Shown: positions 35,671 through 45,519, counted from the first letter of the stretch. The stretch: DNA of 64,000 nt from Herbaspirillum sp. GW103 (GCF_000261365.1 NZ_AJVC01000003.1:1860001-1924000); one strand, 5' to 3'. Program-made: numbers and translations. The notes: generated by a model not told the origin, from the sequence alone.

Positions 35671-36591
35671 ATGTCCCAGTACACACCCCAAGACCTCAAA
35701 CAGATCCTCTCTTCCGGCCTGCTGTCGTTCCCGCTGACGGACTTCGACGAGCAAGGCGATTTCCGCCCCAAGACCTACATCGAGCGCCTGGAGTGGCTGG
35801 CGCCGTATGGCGCGAGCGCGCTGTTCGCCGCTGGCGGCACGGGTGAGTTCTTCTCGCTGGTTCCGGGTGAATATTCGGACATCATCCGCACCGCCGTCGA
35901 CACCTGTCGCGGCAAGGTGCCCATCATTGCCGGTGCCGGCGGTTCCACCCGCGCCGCCATCGCCTATGCCCAGGAAGCCGAACGCCTGGGCGCGCACGGC
36001 ATCCTCTTGATGCCGCACTACCTGACCGAAGCCAGCCAGGACGGTATCGCCGCCCACGTGGAAGCGGTCTGCAAGTCGGTCAACTTCGGCGTCATCATCT
36101 ACAACCGCGCGGTCTGCAAGCTCAACGCCGAGACCCTGCAACGCCTGGCCGACCGCTGCCCCAACCTGATCGGTTTCAAGGATGGCATCGGCGAGATCGA
36201 ACCGATGGTGCATATCCGTCGCAAGCTGGGTGACCGTTTCACCTACCTGGGCGGCCTGCCGACCGCTGAAGTCTATGCGGCCGCCTACAAGGCACTGGGC
36301 GTGCCGGTGTATTCCTCGGCCGTGTTCAACTTCATCCCCAAGACCGCCGTCGAGTTCTACGAAGCCATTGCCAAGGAAGACCACGACACCGTCGGCAAGC
36401 TCATCGACGACTTCTTCCTGCCCTACCTGGCCATCCGCAACCGCAAGGCGGGTTATGCGGTGTCCATCGTCAAGGCCGGTGCCAAGATCGTCGGCCACGA
36501 CGCCGGTCCGGTCCGCACGCCCCTGACCGATTGCACCCCGGAAGAGCACGAAGAACTGGCCGCCCTGATCAAGAAGCTGGGTCCGCAATAA
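35671..36591 (+). CDS. kdgD: 5-dehydro-4-deoxyglucarate dehydratase (KdgD)
   Basis: Product of 306 residues, a DHDPS/NAL-family class I lyase. It dehydrates and decarboxylates 5-keto-4-deoxyglucarate to 2-oxoglutarate semialdehyde. The Tyr in IIYNRAV and the Schiff-base Lys in [14 protein letters not shown] are in place, and the N-terminal [12 protein letters not shown] is typical of KdgD rather than DapA. It follows the FadR-type gene and is near garD/gudP. The next enzyme (2-oxoglutarate semialdehyde dehydrogenase) is not in the window. A 15-bp perfect terminator hairpin follows. Confidence 0.93.
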   Translation: MSQYTPQDLKQILSSGLLSFPLTDFDEQGDFRPKTYIERLEWLAPYGASALFAAGGTGEFFSLVPGEYSDIIRTAVDTCRGKVPIIAGAGGSTRAAIAYAQEAERLGAHGILLMPHYLTEASQDGIAAHVEAVCKSVNFGVIIYNRAVCKLNAETLQRLADRCPNLIGFKDGIGEIEPMVHIRRKLGDRFTYLGGLPTAEVYAAAYKALGVPVYSSAVFNFIPKTAVEFYEAIAKEDHDTVGKLIDDFFLPYLAIRNRKAGYAVSIVKAGAKIVGHDAGPVRTPLTDCTPEEHEELAALIKKLGPQ

Positions 36592-36620
36592 GACTCACCT
36601 GATCCGGCCGGCAGCAACAA

Positions 36621-36660
36621 GGGAGGGGGCCGCAGGAAACTGCGGCCCCCTCCCCTTTTT
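36621..36660 (+). terminator. Strong terminator after kdgD
   Basis: A perfect 15-bp stem (GGGAGGGGGCCGCAG with its complement) closes on a GAAA tetraloop and is followed by a C and TTTTT. Confidence 0.92.
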
Positions 36661-36693
36661 ACGTGAGATGAAGGAAAGTACAGGCCCCTGCCG

Positions 36694-36729
36694 AAAAAAA
36701 ACCTCCGTAGCCGAAGCGACGGAGGTTTT
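36694..36729 (-). terminator. Terminator after the chemoreceptor gene
   Basis: On the minus strand AACCTCCGT pairs with ACGGAGGTT around a 10-base loop, followed by a run of T residues. It faces the kdgD terminator in a convergent junction. Confidence 0.85.
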
Positions 36730-36750
36730 CGTGAAGGGAAATGCCAAAAC

Positions 36751-38520
36751 TCAGAACTCTTCCCAATCCTGTGCATCGTCCTTGATGCGGCTGCCTGGCG
36801 CCGGTGGCGTGGCCTTGGCCGGTTTGGCGGGCGGCAACTTGGGCGCCGCCTTCGGTGTGGCTGCAGCGGACGGCGCGGCGGGCACGGCAGGCGCAACCGG
36901 TGCAACCGCAGCCGGGGGCGGCGCCATCGGCGCCGGACGCGGCTTGGCTACCGGGCTGGCAATCTGGTGCGCATCGATCTTGAAGATGCTCACCGCGCCC
37001 ACCAGGTTGGTGGCCTGGGCCTGCAGCGATTGCGCCGCAGCCGCTGCCTGTTCCACCAGAGCGGCGTTCTGCTGGGTCACTTCATCCATCTGGGTGATGG
37101 CGCGATTGACCTGTTCGATGCCGGTGCTCTGCTCGCGGCTGGCCTCGGCGATCTCACCGACGATGTCGGTCACGCGCTGCACGCTGGTGACCACTTCGCT
37201 CATGGTGGCGCCGGCCTGCTCCACCAACTGGCTGCCGGCTTCAACCTTCTCCACCGAATCATCGATGAGCGACTTGATCTCCTTGGCCGCCGCCGCCGAA
37301 CGCTGCGCCAGCGAACGCACTTCCGAGGCCACCACGGCAAAGCCGCGGCCCTGCTCACCGGCCCGGGCGGCTTCCACCGCTGCATTCAGGGCCAGGATAT
37401 TGGTCTGGAAGGCGATGCCATCGATGACGCTGATGATGTCGACGATCTTGCGCGAGGAATCATTGATGGCCTGCATGGTGTCGACCACCTGCGAAACCAC
37501 TTCCCCACCCTTGCTGGCGGTGGAGGAGGCCGAATGCGCCAACTGGTTGGCCTGCAGGGCATTGTCGGCGTTCTGCTTGACGGTGCCGGTCAACTGTTCC
37601 ATGGAGGCGGCGGTCTCTTCCAGGGAGCTGGCCTGCTGCTCGGTGCGCGAAGACAGGTCCATGTTGCCGGCGGCGATTTCCTTGGCACTGGTATCGATGC
37701 TGTCGGAACTGCTGCGCACGCGGCCCACGGTGGTCAACAGCGCCTGCTGCATGCTGCGGATGGCCGAGAACAGGCGGCCAATCTCGTTGTTGTTCTTGAC
37801 ATCCACCTTGGTCGTCAGGTCGCCATTGGCCACCAGGTCCAGCAGGTGAACGGCACGGTTGAGCGGCGTGAGGACGATGTTGCGCAGCATGAAATGCACC
37901 CCGATCACCAGGAACAGGGCACCGATCAGACCGGCGACCACCAGCCAGACCACCATGTTGTATTCGTGCTGGCGCTCGCTGGCGGCGGTGTTGTTGAGAT
38001 CCATGGCCCGCTTCTGGAACTGGTCCAGCGCCTTGGAGAAGCGCGCTCCGGCCGGATTGATCTGCTTGTCGTTGAGCTCCGAATACGCGGCGGTATCGCC
38101 CGCCTTCAACTCACCGGCGGCCTTGAGCAGCAGGTCGGAGAGTGCGCGCGCCGATTCGATGAGTTCCTTCTTCACCGCCGGCTCCTCGCCGGCCAGCTCG
38201 GACATCTTGCTGAACTCCTCCACGTACTTGAGGCCACGGTCATAGCTGGTCTGGGCGCTCTTGAGGGCGCCCTCGGTGACGGCCGGATCGTTCTTTTCCT
38301 TCAGATTGGCATAGGCGCGCGTGAGCGCAGAGCGTGTGCGCGTGGTGTCCTTGTAGGCGTCATTGATGACGATGACATGCTCGGCGATCTCATGCACGTA
38401 TTCCGTGGCCTGGTTGGCCCGACCCAGCGCAAAGATCCCCACGCCGGCCCCCACTACGATCATGCATGAAAACAGCGCAAGCGCGCTCATCAGGCTGAAG
38501 CGAACCGTCAGATTCCGCAT
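36751..38520 (-). CDS. Methyl-accepting chemotaxis protein with 4-helix-bundle-type sensor domain
   Basis: Product of 589 residues. Membrane segments near 8-32 and 188-212 enclose a helical periplasmic domain of about 150 residues (Tar/4HB type). A HAMP domain and a long signalling coiled coil follow, with the conserved hairpin tip [20 protein letters not shown]. After an Ala/Pro-rich linker (about 520-575) the protein ends in DWEEF, a CheR/CheB tether pentapeptide of the NWETF type. The ATG at 38520 follows GGAGAGAGGGA. Being next to the galactarate genes, it may sense a sugar acid, but this is unproven. Confidence 0.93.
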   Translation of the reverse strand: MRNLTVRFSLMSALALFSCMIVVGAGVGIFALGRANQATEYVHEIAEHVIVINDAYKDTTRTRSALTRAYANLKEKNDPAVTEGALKSAQTSYDRGLKYVEEFSKMSELAGEEPAVKKELIESARALSDLLLKAAGELKAGDTAAYSELNDKQINPAGARFSKALDQFQKRAMDLNNTAASERQHEYNMVVWLVVAGLIGALFLVIGVHFMLRNIVLTPLNRAVHLLDLVANGDLTTKVDVKNNNEIGRLFSAIRSMQQALLTTVGRVRSSSDSIDTSAKEIAAGNMDLSSRTEQQASSLEETAASMEQLTGTVKQNADNALQANQLAHSASSTASKGGEVVSQVVDTMQAINDSSRKIVDIISVIDGIAFQTNILALNAAVEAARAGEQGRGFAVVASEVRSLAQRSAAAAKEIKSLIDDSVEKVEAGSQLVEQAGATMSEVVTSVQRVTDIVGEIAEASREQSTGIEQVNRAITQMDEVTQQNAALVEQAAAAAQSLQAQATNLVGAVSIFKIDAHQIASPVAKPRPAPMAPPPAAVAPVAPAVPAAPSAAATPKAAPKLPPAKPAKATPPAPGSRIKDDAQDWEEF

Positions 38521-38828
38521 TCCCTCTCTCCGCTTAATATTTGTACAACAACAAATGAAATGAACAACCTGGCGCAGACGATACAACAGCGAGGCACGCT
38601 TCATATCGGCGGCAAACTGACCAAAACGGCCCCAATTCCCGGTTAGGGCACTCGGCAAACAGGTGCTTGCGTATTGTGCAACGGCAACACCCGGCACTGG
38701 CTGTCCTGGATCAAGCCGGCTTCATATGTGACGGCAATCATGTGAAAAAGCTTGTCGGATTTACCTCCGACAAGCTCAAAAAACAACATATTGACGATTT
38801 GAATACTGAAGAAATCAGCAACCAGGGA
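38521..38828. other. 308-bp region upstream of the chemoreceptor gene
   Basis: The region holds the lactonase terminator (38744-38776), a perfect inverted repeat ATTTGT-N6-ACAAAT (38539-38556) close before the chemoreceptor start, and presumably its promoter. No gene is seen. Confidence 0.45.
38744..38776 (-). terminator. Terminator after the lactonase gene
   Basis: AGCTTGTCGGA and TCCGACAAGCT form a perfect 11-bp stem with a 6-base loop, followed on the minus strand by TTTTT. Confidence 0.88.
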
Positions 38829-39938
38829 TCAGGGGGCTGCCGGCAGGTCGATGATCTCGACCCAGTTCGGGTTGCGTCCGAGGGTATAGCGGAAGAGCGG
38901 GGTCAGGGCGCCGCTGTCATGGTTGATGGCGTAGCTGGTCAGTCCGGCCTTCTGGCCGACCGCCAGCAGATAGCGCCCCTGCGGATCGATGTTGAAGCCG
39001 CGCGGCTGGGTTTCGGTGGGAATGTTGAGGATGCGCGTGAGCTTGCCGCTGGCCAGGTCCACGCGATAGCCGGTGAGCGTATTGGAGGTACGCTCGCTGG
39101 CATAGAGGAAGCGGCCATCGGGGGTCAGGTGCAGGTCGGCCGCCGCCAGTTGCTCGCTGGTCTTGAAGCCTTCCGGCAAGGCCGAATCACTGCCCTGCAG
39201 GGTCAGGGTCCCGGCGCGACGGTCATAGGCGTAGGTGTTGACGGTGGCATCGAGCTCATTGGTCGAATAGACGAAACGCTGGTCCGGCGAAAACACGAAG
39301 TGGCGCGGCCCCGCACCGGCCCTGGTAGCCACGGAGGGCGGCGTATTGGGCGTGAGCGCACCGGTGGCCGCATCGAAGCGGTACTGCAGGATCACGTCAC
39401 TGCCGAGGTTGCTGGCGAAGACGAAGGCATTGGCCGGATCGACCTGCACCGAGTGGGCGTTCTTCCCGGTCGGGATCACAGCCAGCGGCGGCGCCTGCAC
39501 GGTGCCGTCGCTGGCGATCGCATTGACCGAGATCTTGTTGCCCGAGTAGGACGCCGCCAGCAGATAGCGGCCGCTGCGGTCGGTGGCGATGTTGGCCATG
39601 TTGTCGGCCAGCGGCGCCTTGGAAAGGACCTTGAGCTTGCCGCTGCGGGGATCGATGGCATAGCTGACGACCGAATAAGGCTGGCCTCGCAGGGAGGCAT
39701 ACAGGAAGCGGTGGTCCGGGCTGATGGCCAGCGGCATCACGGTGCTGCCGGTATCGACCTGCTCGATCAGATTGACGCTGCCGTCGCCATTGAGCCTGAG
39801 CACATAGATGTCCTGGCTGTCGGCGTTGGAGACATAGGCCACGGTGGCCGCATGGGCGTAGCCGGTGGCCAGACTGAGGGCGGAAGTGGCGATGAAGGTG
39901 GCAAGACGGGAAGAGGATGGGGAAACAGGGCTGCTCAT
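38829..39938 (-). CDS. Exported seven-bladed beta-propeller lactonase (YbhE/Pgl family)
   Basis: Product of 369 residues. A signal peptide (Ser-rich start, then TFIATSALSLATGYAHA) precedes a beta-propeller built from repeats such as ISPDHRFLYASLRGQ, FSPDQRFVYSTNEL and LTPDGRFLYASER. This matches the lactonase family that includes cytosolic 6-phosphogluconolactonase Pgl and muconate/aldarolactonases. Here the protein should be periplasmic. Because of garD and gudP next door, hydrolysis of galactaro- or glucaro-lactones before uptake is a reasonable inference. It has its own downstream terminator. Confidence 0.83.
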   Translation of the reverse strand: MSSPVSPSSSRLATFIATSALSLATGYAHAATVAYVSNADSQDIYVLRLNGDGSVNLIEQVDTGSTVMPLAISPDHRFLYASLRGQPYSVVSYAIDPRSGKLKVLSKAPLADNMANIATDRSGRYLLAASYSGNKISVNAIASDGTVQAPPLAVIPTGKNAHSVQVDPANAFVFASNLGSDVILQYRFDAATGALTPNTPPSVATRAGAGPRHFVFSPDQRFVYSTNELDATVNTYAYDRRAGTLTLQGSDSALPEGFKTSEQLAAADLHLTPDGRFLYASERTSNTLTGYRVDLASGKLTRILNIPTETQPRGFNIDPQGRYLLAVGQKAGLTSYAINHDSGALTPLFRYTLGRNPNWVEIIDLPAAP

Positions 39939-39981
39939 GCGGTCTCCTGGCGGATCAACGTTGTTGTTGGTATGTGAAAGG

Positions 39982-40008
39982 AAAAAAAAAGGACCCGCAA
40001 GCAGGTCC
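39982..40008 (-). terminator. Terminator after garD
   Basis: On the minus strand GGACCTGC and GCGGGTCC pair (one G-T) around TT and run into nine T residues, between garD and the lactonase gene. Confidence 0.85.
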
Positions 40009-40023
40009 CAAGGGAGGATGGCA

Positions 40024-41592
40024 TCAGGTCACCGGCGCCGGGTTGAACAGGGTCAGTGCGTTGTGCAGCTTCCATTGTTCGGCCCAGGTGCGCTTCTTGC
40101 CGCTGGCCACGTCCAGCATCAGCTGGAACAGTTCCCAGCCGACCTGTTCGATGGTGGCTTCGCCGCTGGCGATGCGTCCGGCATTGACATCCATCAGGTC
40201 ATGCCAGCGTCGCGCCAGATCGTTGCGGGTGGCGACCTTGATGACCGGCACGGCCGCCAGGCCATAGGGCGTACCACGGCCTGTGGTGAAGATATGAAGG
40301 TTCATGCCGGCGGCCAGCTGCAAGGTGCCGCAGATGAAGTCGGAGGCCGGGGTGGCGGCGTAGATCAGGCCCTTCTGCTGAAGTTTGTCGCCCGGCGCGA
40401 GCACGCCCGAAATCGGGCTGGAGCCGGACTTGACGATGGAACCCATGGCCTTCTCGACGATGTTGGCCAGACCGCCCTTCTTGTTGCCGGGGGTGGTGTT
40501 GGCGCTGCGGTCCACGCCGCCTTGCTTCAAGTAATTGTCGTACCAGTCCATCTCGCGGATCATGGCCTGGGCCACTTCCTCATTGACGGCGCGCGAGGTC
40601 AGCTGGTCGATGCCGTCACGCACCTCGGTCACTTCCGAGAACATCACCGACGCCCCGGCGCGCACCAGCAGGTCGGTGGCAAAGCCCACCGCCGGATTGG
40701 CCGTCACACCGGAGAAGGCATCGCTGCCGCCACACTGCACACCGACCACCAGGTCCGAGGCCGGGCAGGTTTCGCGGCGGCGCTTGTTCAGTTCGGTCAG
40801 GCGTGCCTCGGCCATGGTCATGATGGAATCGATCATGGAGTTGAAACCGACGTGTTCCGCATCCTGCAGGCAGACCACATAGGGTTCACCGGCCTTGTGG
40901 ATGGGGATCATGTTTTCCGGCAGCAGGCGGTTGGGCTGGAGCTTTTCGCAGCCCAGGCTGACCACCATGGCCTGGCCGCCGAAGTTGGGGTTCAGGCTGA
41001 TGTTGCGCAGGGTGCGGATGGGGATGCCGGCATTGGGCGCATCGATGGCCACGCCGCAACCGTAGGTGTGCTCCAGCGCCACCACATCTTCCACATTGGG
41101 ATACTTGGGCAGCAGCTCGGCGCGGATGCGCTTGACCGCATGTTCCACCACGCCGGCCACGCATTGCACGGTGGTGGTGATGGCCAGCAGGTTGCGCGTG
41201 CCCACCGAGCCATCGGCATTGCGGTAGCCCTCGAAGGTATAGCCTTCCAGCGGCGGCTGCGGCGCCGGTTTCCTGGTGGCGATGGGCAGGTTGTCGAGTT
41301 CGCGCGCCGGCGGCATCTGCACCAGCGATTCCTCGATCCAGCTGCCCTTGGGAATATCACGCACGGCATAGCCGATGGCCACGTCGTAGCGCACGATGGC
41401 TTCGCCCTGCTTGAGGTCGCGCAGGGCGATCTTGTGCCCCTGGGGCACGCGGTCGACCAGGGTCAGACCGTCGGGGAACACGGTGCCGGCGGGCAGGCCG
41501 CCGTCATTGACGACGATGGCGACATTGTCAGTGTCGTTCATCATGATGTAACGCGGAGTGAATGCCTGGCTGGCGACGGTATCGGTGCTCAT
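40024..41592 (-). CDS. garD: Galactarate dehydratase GarD
   Basis: Product of 522 residues, standard for GarD (UxaA family). It dehydrates galactarate to 5-keto-4-deoxyglucarate, the KdgD substrate. The N-terminal SAF-like domain (PPGHKIAL-type segment, here [11 protein letters not shown]) is followed by the catalytic parts [39 protein letters not shown] and [20 protein letters not shown]. The start at 41592 fits the family; the frame is open further upstream. It is preceded by a terminator after gudP and followed by its own terminator. Confidence 0.94.
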   Translation of the reverse strand: MSTDTVASQAFTPRYIMMNDTDNVAIVVNDGGLPAGTVFPDGLTLVDRVPQGHKIALRDLKQGEAIVRYDVAIGYAVRDIPKGSWIEESLVQMPPARELDNLPIATRKPAPQPPLEGYTFEGYRNADGSVGTRNLLAITTTVQCVAGVVEHAVKRIRAELLPKYPNVEDVVALEHTYGCGVAIDAPNAGIPIRTLRNISLNPNFGGQAMVVSLGCEKLQPNRLLPENMIPIHKAGEPYVVCLQDAEHVGFNSMIDSIMTMAEARLTELNKRRRETCPASDLVVGVQCGGSDAFSGVTANPAVGFATDLLVRAGASVMFSEVTEVRDGIDQLTSRAVNEEVAQAMIREMDWYDNYLKQGGVDRSANTTPGNKKGGLANIVEKAMGSIVKSGSSPISGVLAPGDKLQQKGLIYAATPASDFICGTLQLAAGMNLHIFTTGRGTPYGLAAVPVIKVATRNDLARRWHDLMDVNAGRIASGEATIEQVGWELFQLMLDVASGKKRTWAEQWKLHNALTLFNPAPVT

Positions 41593-41629
41593 GCTAAGTC
41601 CCAAAACGACAGAATGCTGCAATTGAATG

Positions 41630-41659
41630 AAAAAGGCGGCCACTGCCGGAGCGGCCGCC
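41630..41659 (-). terminator. Terminator between gudP and garD
   Basis: On the minus strand GGCGGCC and GGCCGCC form a 7-bp GC stem around an 11-base loop and end in TTTTT, directly upstream of garD. Confidence 0.75.
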
Positions 41660-41670
41660 GACAAGGCGGA

Positions 41671-43011
41671 TCAGGCGTCCTTGAGTTCGACGCGCTTGAT
41701 TTCCTTGACGATCACAAGATAGCTGATCACGGTCACCAGCGCATTGATGCCCACGAACACCAGGGCACCGGCGAAGGAACCGGTTTGCTTGACGATGTAA
41801 CCGATCACGATGGGGGTGGTGATGCCGGCCACGTTGCCGAACATGTTGAACAGGCCACCGGACAGGCCCACGATCTGCTTGGGTGCGGTATCGGCCACCA
41901 CGGCCCAGCCCAGCGCGCCCACGCCCTTGCCGAAGAAAGCCAGGGCCATGATGCCCACCACCATCCACTGCGCCTCGACGTAGTTGCACAGGATCATGGT
42001 CATCGACAGCAACATGCCGCCCACGATGGGGATCTTGCGCGACCAGGTGACCGACATGCCGCTCTTGATGAGACGGTCCGAGATCAGGCCGCCGACCACG
42101 CCACCGATGAAGCCGCACACCGCCGGGATCGAGGCCACGAAACCGGCCTTGAGAATGGACATGCCACGCTCCTGCACCAGATACACCGGGAACCAGGTCA
42201 GGAAGAAATAGGTAATCACGTTGATACAGTACTGGCCGATGTACACGCCCAGCAGCATGCGGTTGGACAGCAACTGGCGGATATATCCCTTGCCCTTGGT
42301 GGAGGGAGCGGCGACCTTCCTGTTGTCCATGTCGACCAGGCCGCCACCGGATTCGATGTGCTGCAGTTCGGCCTGGTTGATGCGCGGATGATCCTTGGGG
42401 CTGTAGATGACCCGGCCCCAGACCATCGCCAGCAGGATACCGACCACGCCCATGACGGTGAAGACGTGATGCCAGCTGTAGCTGTGCACGATCCAGGCCA
42501 TCAGCGGCGTGAAGATCACGGCTGCGAAGTATTGCGCCGAATTGAAGATGGCCGAGGCGGTGCCGCGCTCCTTGGTCGGGAACCAGGCCGCGACGATGCG
42601 ACCATTGGCCGGGAAGGACGGTGCCTCGGCCAAGCCCACCATGAAGCGCAGCAGGAACAGCGCGATCACGGCCGAAGCCGTGCTCATCCAGGTCACACCG
42701 GCCTGCAGGAAGGTGAAGAAAGACCACAGGGCGATACTCCACATGTAGATCTTCTTGGAGCCGAAGCGGTCCAGCAGCCAGCCGCCCGGCAGTTGTGCCA
42801 GCACGTAGGCCCAGCTGAAGGCCGAGAAGATGTAGCCCATGGTCACCGGGTCCAGCGACAGTTCGGTCTTCATCGCCGACCCGGCGATGGACAAGGTGGC
42901 ACGATCAGCGTAGTTGACCGTGGTGACGACGAACAGCAGGAACAGGATCAGATAGCGGATATGGGTGGGCTTGACCGCCCCAGCGCCGCCGGTGGTGTTG
43001 CTTTGCGCCAA
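41671..43011 (-). CDS. gudP: GudP-type glucarate/galactarate MFS transporter
   Basis: Product of 446 residues from a TTG start at 43011, with 12 membrane segments of the anion:cation symporter (D-glucarate/galactonate) family. Family motifs: NYADRATLSIAGSAM near the N-terminus, GGWLLDRFGSKKIYMWSIAL, and LRFMVGLAEAPSFPANGRIV. The TTG is chosen because GGAG lies 7 bases before it and it gives the family-length N-terminus (MAQSNTTGGAGAV); the frame is open further upstream but without a site. A 22-bp dyad lies about 130 bases upstream. Confidence 0.92.
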   Translation of the reverse strand: MAQSNTTGGAGAVKPTHIRYLILFLLFVVTTVNYADRATLSIAGSAMKTELSLDPVTMGYIFSAFSWAYVLAQLPGGWLLDRFGSKKIYMWSIALWSFFTFLQAGVTWMSTASAVIALFLLRFMVGLAEAPSFPANGRIVAAWFPTKERGTASAIFNSAQYFAAVIFTPLMAWIVHSYSWHHVFTVMGVVGILLAMVWGRVIYSPKDHPRINQAELQHIESGGGLVDMDNRKVAAPSTKGKGYIRQLLSNRMLLGVYIGQYCINVITYFFLTWFPVYLVQERGMSILKAGFVASIPAVCGFIGGVVGGLISDRLIKSGMSVTWSRKIPIVGGMLLSMTMILCNYVEAQWMVVGIMALAFFGKGVGALGWAVVADTAPKQIVGLSGGLFNMFGNVAGITTPIVIGYIVKQTGSFAGALVFVGINALVTVISYLVIVKEIKRVELKDA

Positions 43012-43141
43012 TTGAATTCTCCAGGTCTCTCGCCATCCGTGCCGCCCACCGGCTGCGCACAGACGCCGCGGGAACACGGACGTACTGGCGTGGAGCCTGC
43101 TGGGCGGGTCTCTTGGCGTATTGTTGTGCTTTGAATAGGGT

Positions 43142-43163
43142 TGTTATAAGACGTCATACAACA
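43142..43163. promoter_or_regulatory. 22-bp dyad operator upstream of gudP
   Basis: TGTTATAAGAC and GTCATACAACA form an inverted repeat with two mismatches, with the symmetric centre ACGT. FadR-family proteins commonly bind such short dyads. A partial match lies upstream of kdgD. Confidence 0.6.
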
Positions 43164-43256
43164 GCAAGCGCAGTATAGCAGGACGCCAACCGGACGCAAG
43201 CGCTGAATGCGCCCGGTACGATCGTTCTCGTGCGGTGGGCATGGAGCTATTGCGTC

Positions 43257-43266
43257 GGGGGGGGGG
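43257..43266. repeat. Poly-G tract of ten bases upstream of the permease gene
   Basis: Ten consecutive G residues lie about 90 bases before the favoured start of the permease gene and inside an in-frame upstream extension of it (start 43235). Such tracts can change length by slippage. Confidence 0.8.
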
Positions 43267-43354
43267 ACGTTGTATGACCTGTCCCTTCGCCGCGCTGACG
43301 AAGCGGCGCGGCGCAGGTATCATGCGCGGACTCTTCATTTCGCCAAGATTTCCC

Positions 43355-44413
43355 ATGACACCCTCTTCCACCATCTCGCGCGGCAATTCCGCCTGGCTCA
43401 AGCCGCTGTTGTTCGTCCTGGTGGCCGCCATCGGCCTCTATTACGTCAAGTGGTCGCCCTACTATCTGAAATCCTTCGTGGCCGCCGACAAGCACAGCAT
43501 CGGCGCATCCATCCTGGGCAATGCACCGGCCGCACCGTGGTCGGCGGCGCTGGAATATGCCGGCGTCTACTTCCTGGCCATCTGGAAAGCCGCCGTACTG
43601 GGCGTGTTGCTGGGCTCGCTGGTGCAGGTGCTGGTGCCGCGCGACTGGCTGCTGCGCGTGTTCGGCCGCGCCGGCCTGGGCTCGACGCTGCGCGGCGGGC
43701 TGTTCGCCCTGCCGGGCATGATGTGCACCTGCTGCGCCGCCCCGGTGGTGGCGGGCATGCGCCGTCAGCAGGTCTCGGTCGGCGCCGCGCTGGCGTTCTG
43801 GATCGCCAACCCGGTGCTCAATCCGGCCACGCTGGTGTTCATGGGATTCGTACTGGGCTGGGACTTCGCTGCGCTGCGACTGGTGGCCGGTGTGCTGCTG
43901 GTGGTGGGCGTGTCGCTGATCGCGCAGCGCGTGGCGCAAGCCGAAACACTGCCGCAGGCGGCACTGGATGCGGTGGCCGCTGCCGAATACGAACCGATGG
44001 ACGATGGACGTCACTTCCTGGTCCGCTGGGCCAGCAAGCTGTGGCAATTGTTCTGGACCACCATGCCGGTCTACATCGTGGTGGTGCTGGCGCTGGGCGC
44101 AGCGCGGGTGTGGCTGTTCCCGCAGGTGGATGCCGGCATGGGCAACAGCCTGCTGTGGATCGTGGCGCTGGCGGTGGTGGGCACGCTGTTCGTGATTCCC
44201 ACGGCGGCCGAAATCCCCATCGTGCAATCGATGTTGTCCCTGGGCATGGGCGTGGGCCCCGGCGTGGCGCTGCTGATGACCCTGCCCAGCATCAGCCTGC
44301 CTTCGCTGCTGATGCTGCGCACCTCCTTCACGCCCAAGGTACTGACCACCGTCACGCTGCTGACCATCCTGATCGGCGCGGTCAGCGGGATGGTGGCCGT
44401 GGTGCTGCTGTAA
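43355..44413 (+). CDS. Permease of the DUF318/YraQ (ArsP-like) family
   Basis: Product of 352 residues with about eight to ten membrane segments. It has the family motif LPGMMCTCCAAPVVAGMRRQ, with adjacent cysteines in the membrane-proximal part, and a second repeat-like block ending FVIPTAAEIPIVQSML. Relatives include the organoarsenical permease ArsP and putative metal or metabolite permeases, but the ArsP-type assignment is not secure. The start at 43355 follows a weak site; 43322 and 43235 are in-frame alternatives, the last containing a poly-G tract. It converges with selU (14-base gap). Confidence 0.78.
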   Translation: MTPSSTISRGNSAWLKPLLFVLVAAIGLYYVKWSPYYLKSFVAADKHSIGASILGNAPAAPWSAALEYAGVYFLAIWKAAVLGVLLGSLVQVLVPRDWLLRVFGRAGLGSTLRGGLFALPGMMCTCCAAPVVAGMRRQQVSVGAALAFWIANPVLNPATLVFMGFVLGWDFAALRLVAGVLLVVGVSLIAQRVAQAETLPQAALDAVAAAEYEPMDDGRHFLVRWASKLWQLFWTTMPVYIVVVLALGAARVWLFPQVDAGMGNSLLWIVALAVVGTLFVIPTAAEIPIVQSMLSLGMGVGPGVALLMTLPSISLPSLLMLRTSFTPKVLTTVTLLTILIGAVSGMVAVVLL

Positions 44414-44427
44414 TGCTGTAAGCAGGC

Positions 44428-45519
44428 TCAGGGACGATACTGCCGCAGGAAGTCGACCACCTCGGTCTGCTTCCCTGCGAAGAGCAGGCGCGAGCCTTTG
44501 GACTCGCGCTGGAAGGCATAGATGGGATCGTAGTATTCGGCCAGCAAGGCATCGATCCAGGCACGGTGCAAGTCGACCACGCCGTCTTTCTCCTGGCGCG
44601 CCAGCGCCGTTTCCATCATCTGCAGCAGGCGGCGGTAGCGCTGGTCGCCCAGGCGCTTGACCAGCTTGCCGAGCGCGGCCAGCAGATGGGCGCGATAGCG
44701 TTCAAAACCGTGGCGCGGGTCCAGCGTCACGTACTCCTCGCACAAGCCACTGACGTAATCGCGCAGGATGCGCTCAACGCGCCCTTCCCGGCTGTCTTCC
44801 AGCCATACCATGGGCAGGCTCTGCATGCGCTGGTGCAAGGCCAGCGGCAAGGCGCAGGCGCCGATCAGGCGGCTCTCGTCTTCCAGCGCGAACCAGTGGT
44901 GACCTTGCGCCTGCAATTTGATGAGGGCAATGGCCAGGCGGTGCTCGAAGTCGATGGGCGCAGGCTGCGGGCTGGCGCGCTTGCCGAAACTGGAGCCGCG
45001 ATGATTGGCGTAGGCTTCCAGGTCCAGGGCATTGTCCAGCTGCAGCAGCACGTCGGTCTTGCCGCTGCCGGTCATGCCCCCCACCACCACGAAGGCGCAT
45101 TCGGCCAAAGCCTGGTCGATGGCTTGCATCAGGAAGTGCCGCAGCGCCTTGTAGCCGCCGGCCACGCGCGGATAGGCGATACCAGCCTCACTGTTCAACC
45201 ATTGCTGGGTGATCTGCGAGCGCAGCCCGCCCCGGAAGCAGTACAGGCAGCCTTGCGGATGCGCCCGTGCAAACTTCGCCCAGGCGGCGATGCGTTCCTC
45301 CTTGACTGATCCGCTGACCAGTTGATGGCCCAGTTCGATGGCCGACTGCTGGCCCGCTTCCTTGTAGCGCAGGCCGACCTGATGGCGCTCGCTATCGTTC
45401 ATCAGCGGCAGGTTCACGGCGGTCGGAAAGGCGCCCTTGCCGAATTCCACCGGCGCCCTTGCATCCAGCATGGGCGTATCGGCGAGGAACAGTTCACGGC
45501 TGGGCTGCAGATCGGCCAT
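44428..45519 (-). CDS. selU: tRNA 2-selenouridine synthase SelU (MnmH)
   Basis: Product of 363 residues. The N-terminal rhodanese domain has the catalytic Cys in [12 protein letters not shown] (about residue 94); the C-terminal P-loop domain has [10 protein letters not shown]. It replaces sulfur with selenium in the wobble 2-thiouridine of tRNA for Lys, Glu and Gln, using selenophosphate from SelD. Its ATG shares one base with the selD stop (TGATG), so it is translationally coupled to selD. Confidence 0.94.
   Translation of the reverse strand: MADLQPSRELFLADTPMLDARAPVEFGKGAFPTAVNLPLMNDSERHQVGLRYKEAGQQSAIELGHQLVSGSVKEERIAAWAKFARAHPQGCLYCFRGGLRSQITQQWLNSEAGIAYPRVAGGYKALRHFLMQAIDQALAECAFVVVGGMTGSGKTDVLLQLDNALDLEAYANHRGSSFGKRASPQPAPIDFEHRLAIALIKLQAQGHHWFALEDESRLIGACALPLALHQRMQSLPMVWLEDSREGRVERILRDYVSGLCEEYVTLDPRHGFERYRAHLLAALGKLVKRLGDQRYRRLLQMMETALARQEKDGVVDLHRAWIDALLAEYYDPIYAFQRESKGSRLLFAGKQTEVVDFLRQYRP

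Noticed and set aside
39865-43134. Open frame of more than 1000 codons on the plus strand
   Set aside because: It runs antisense to garD and gudP, both clearly real, and its translation is low-complexity.
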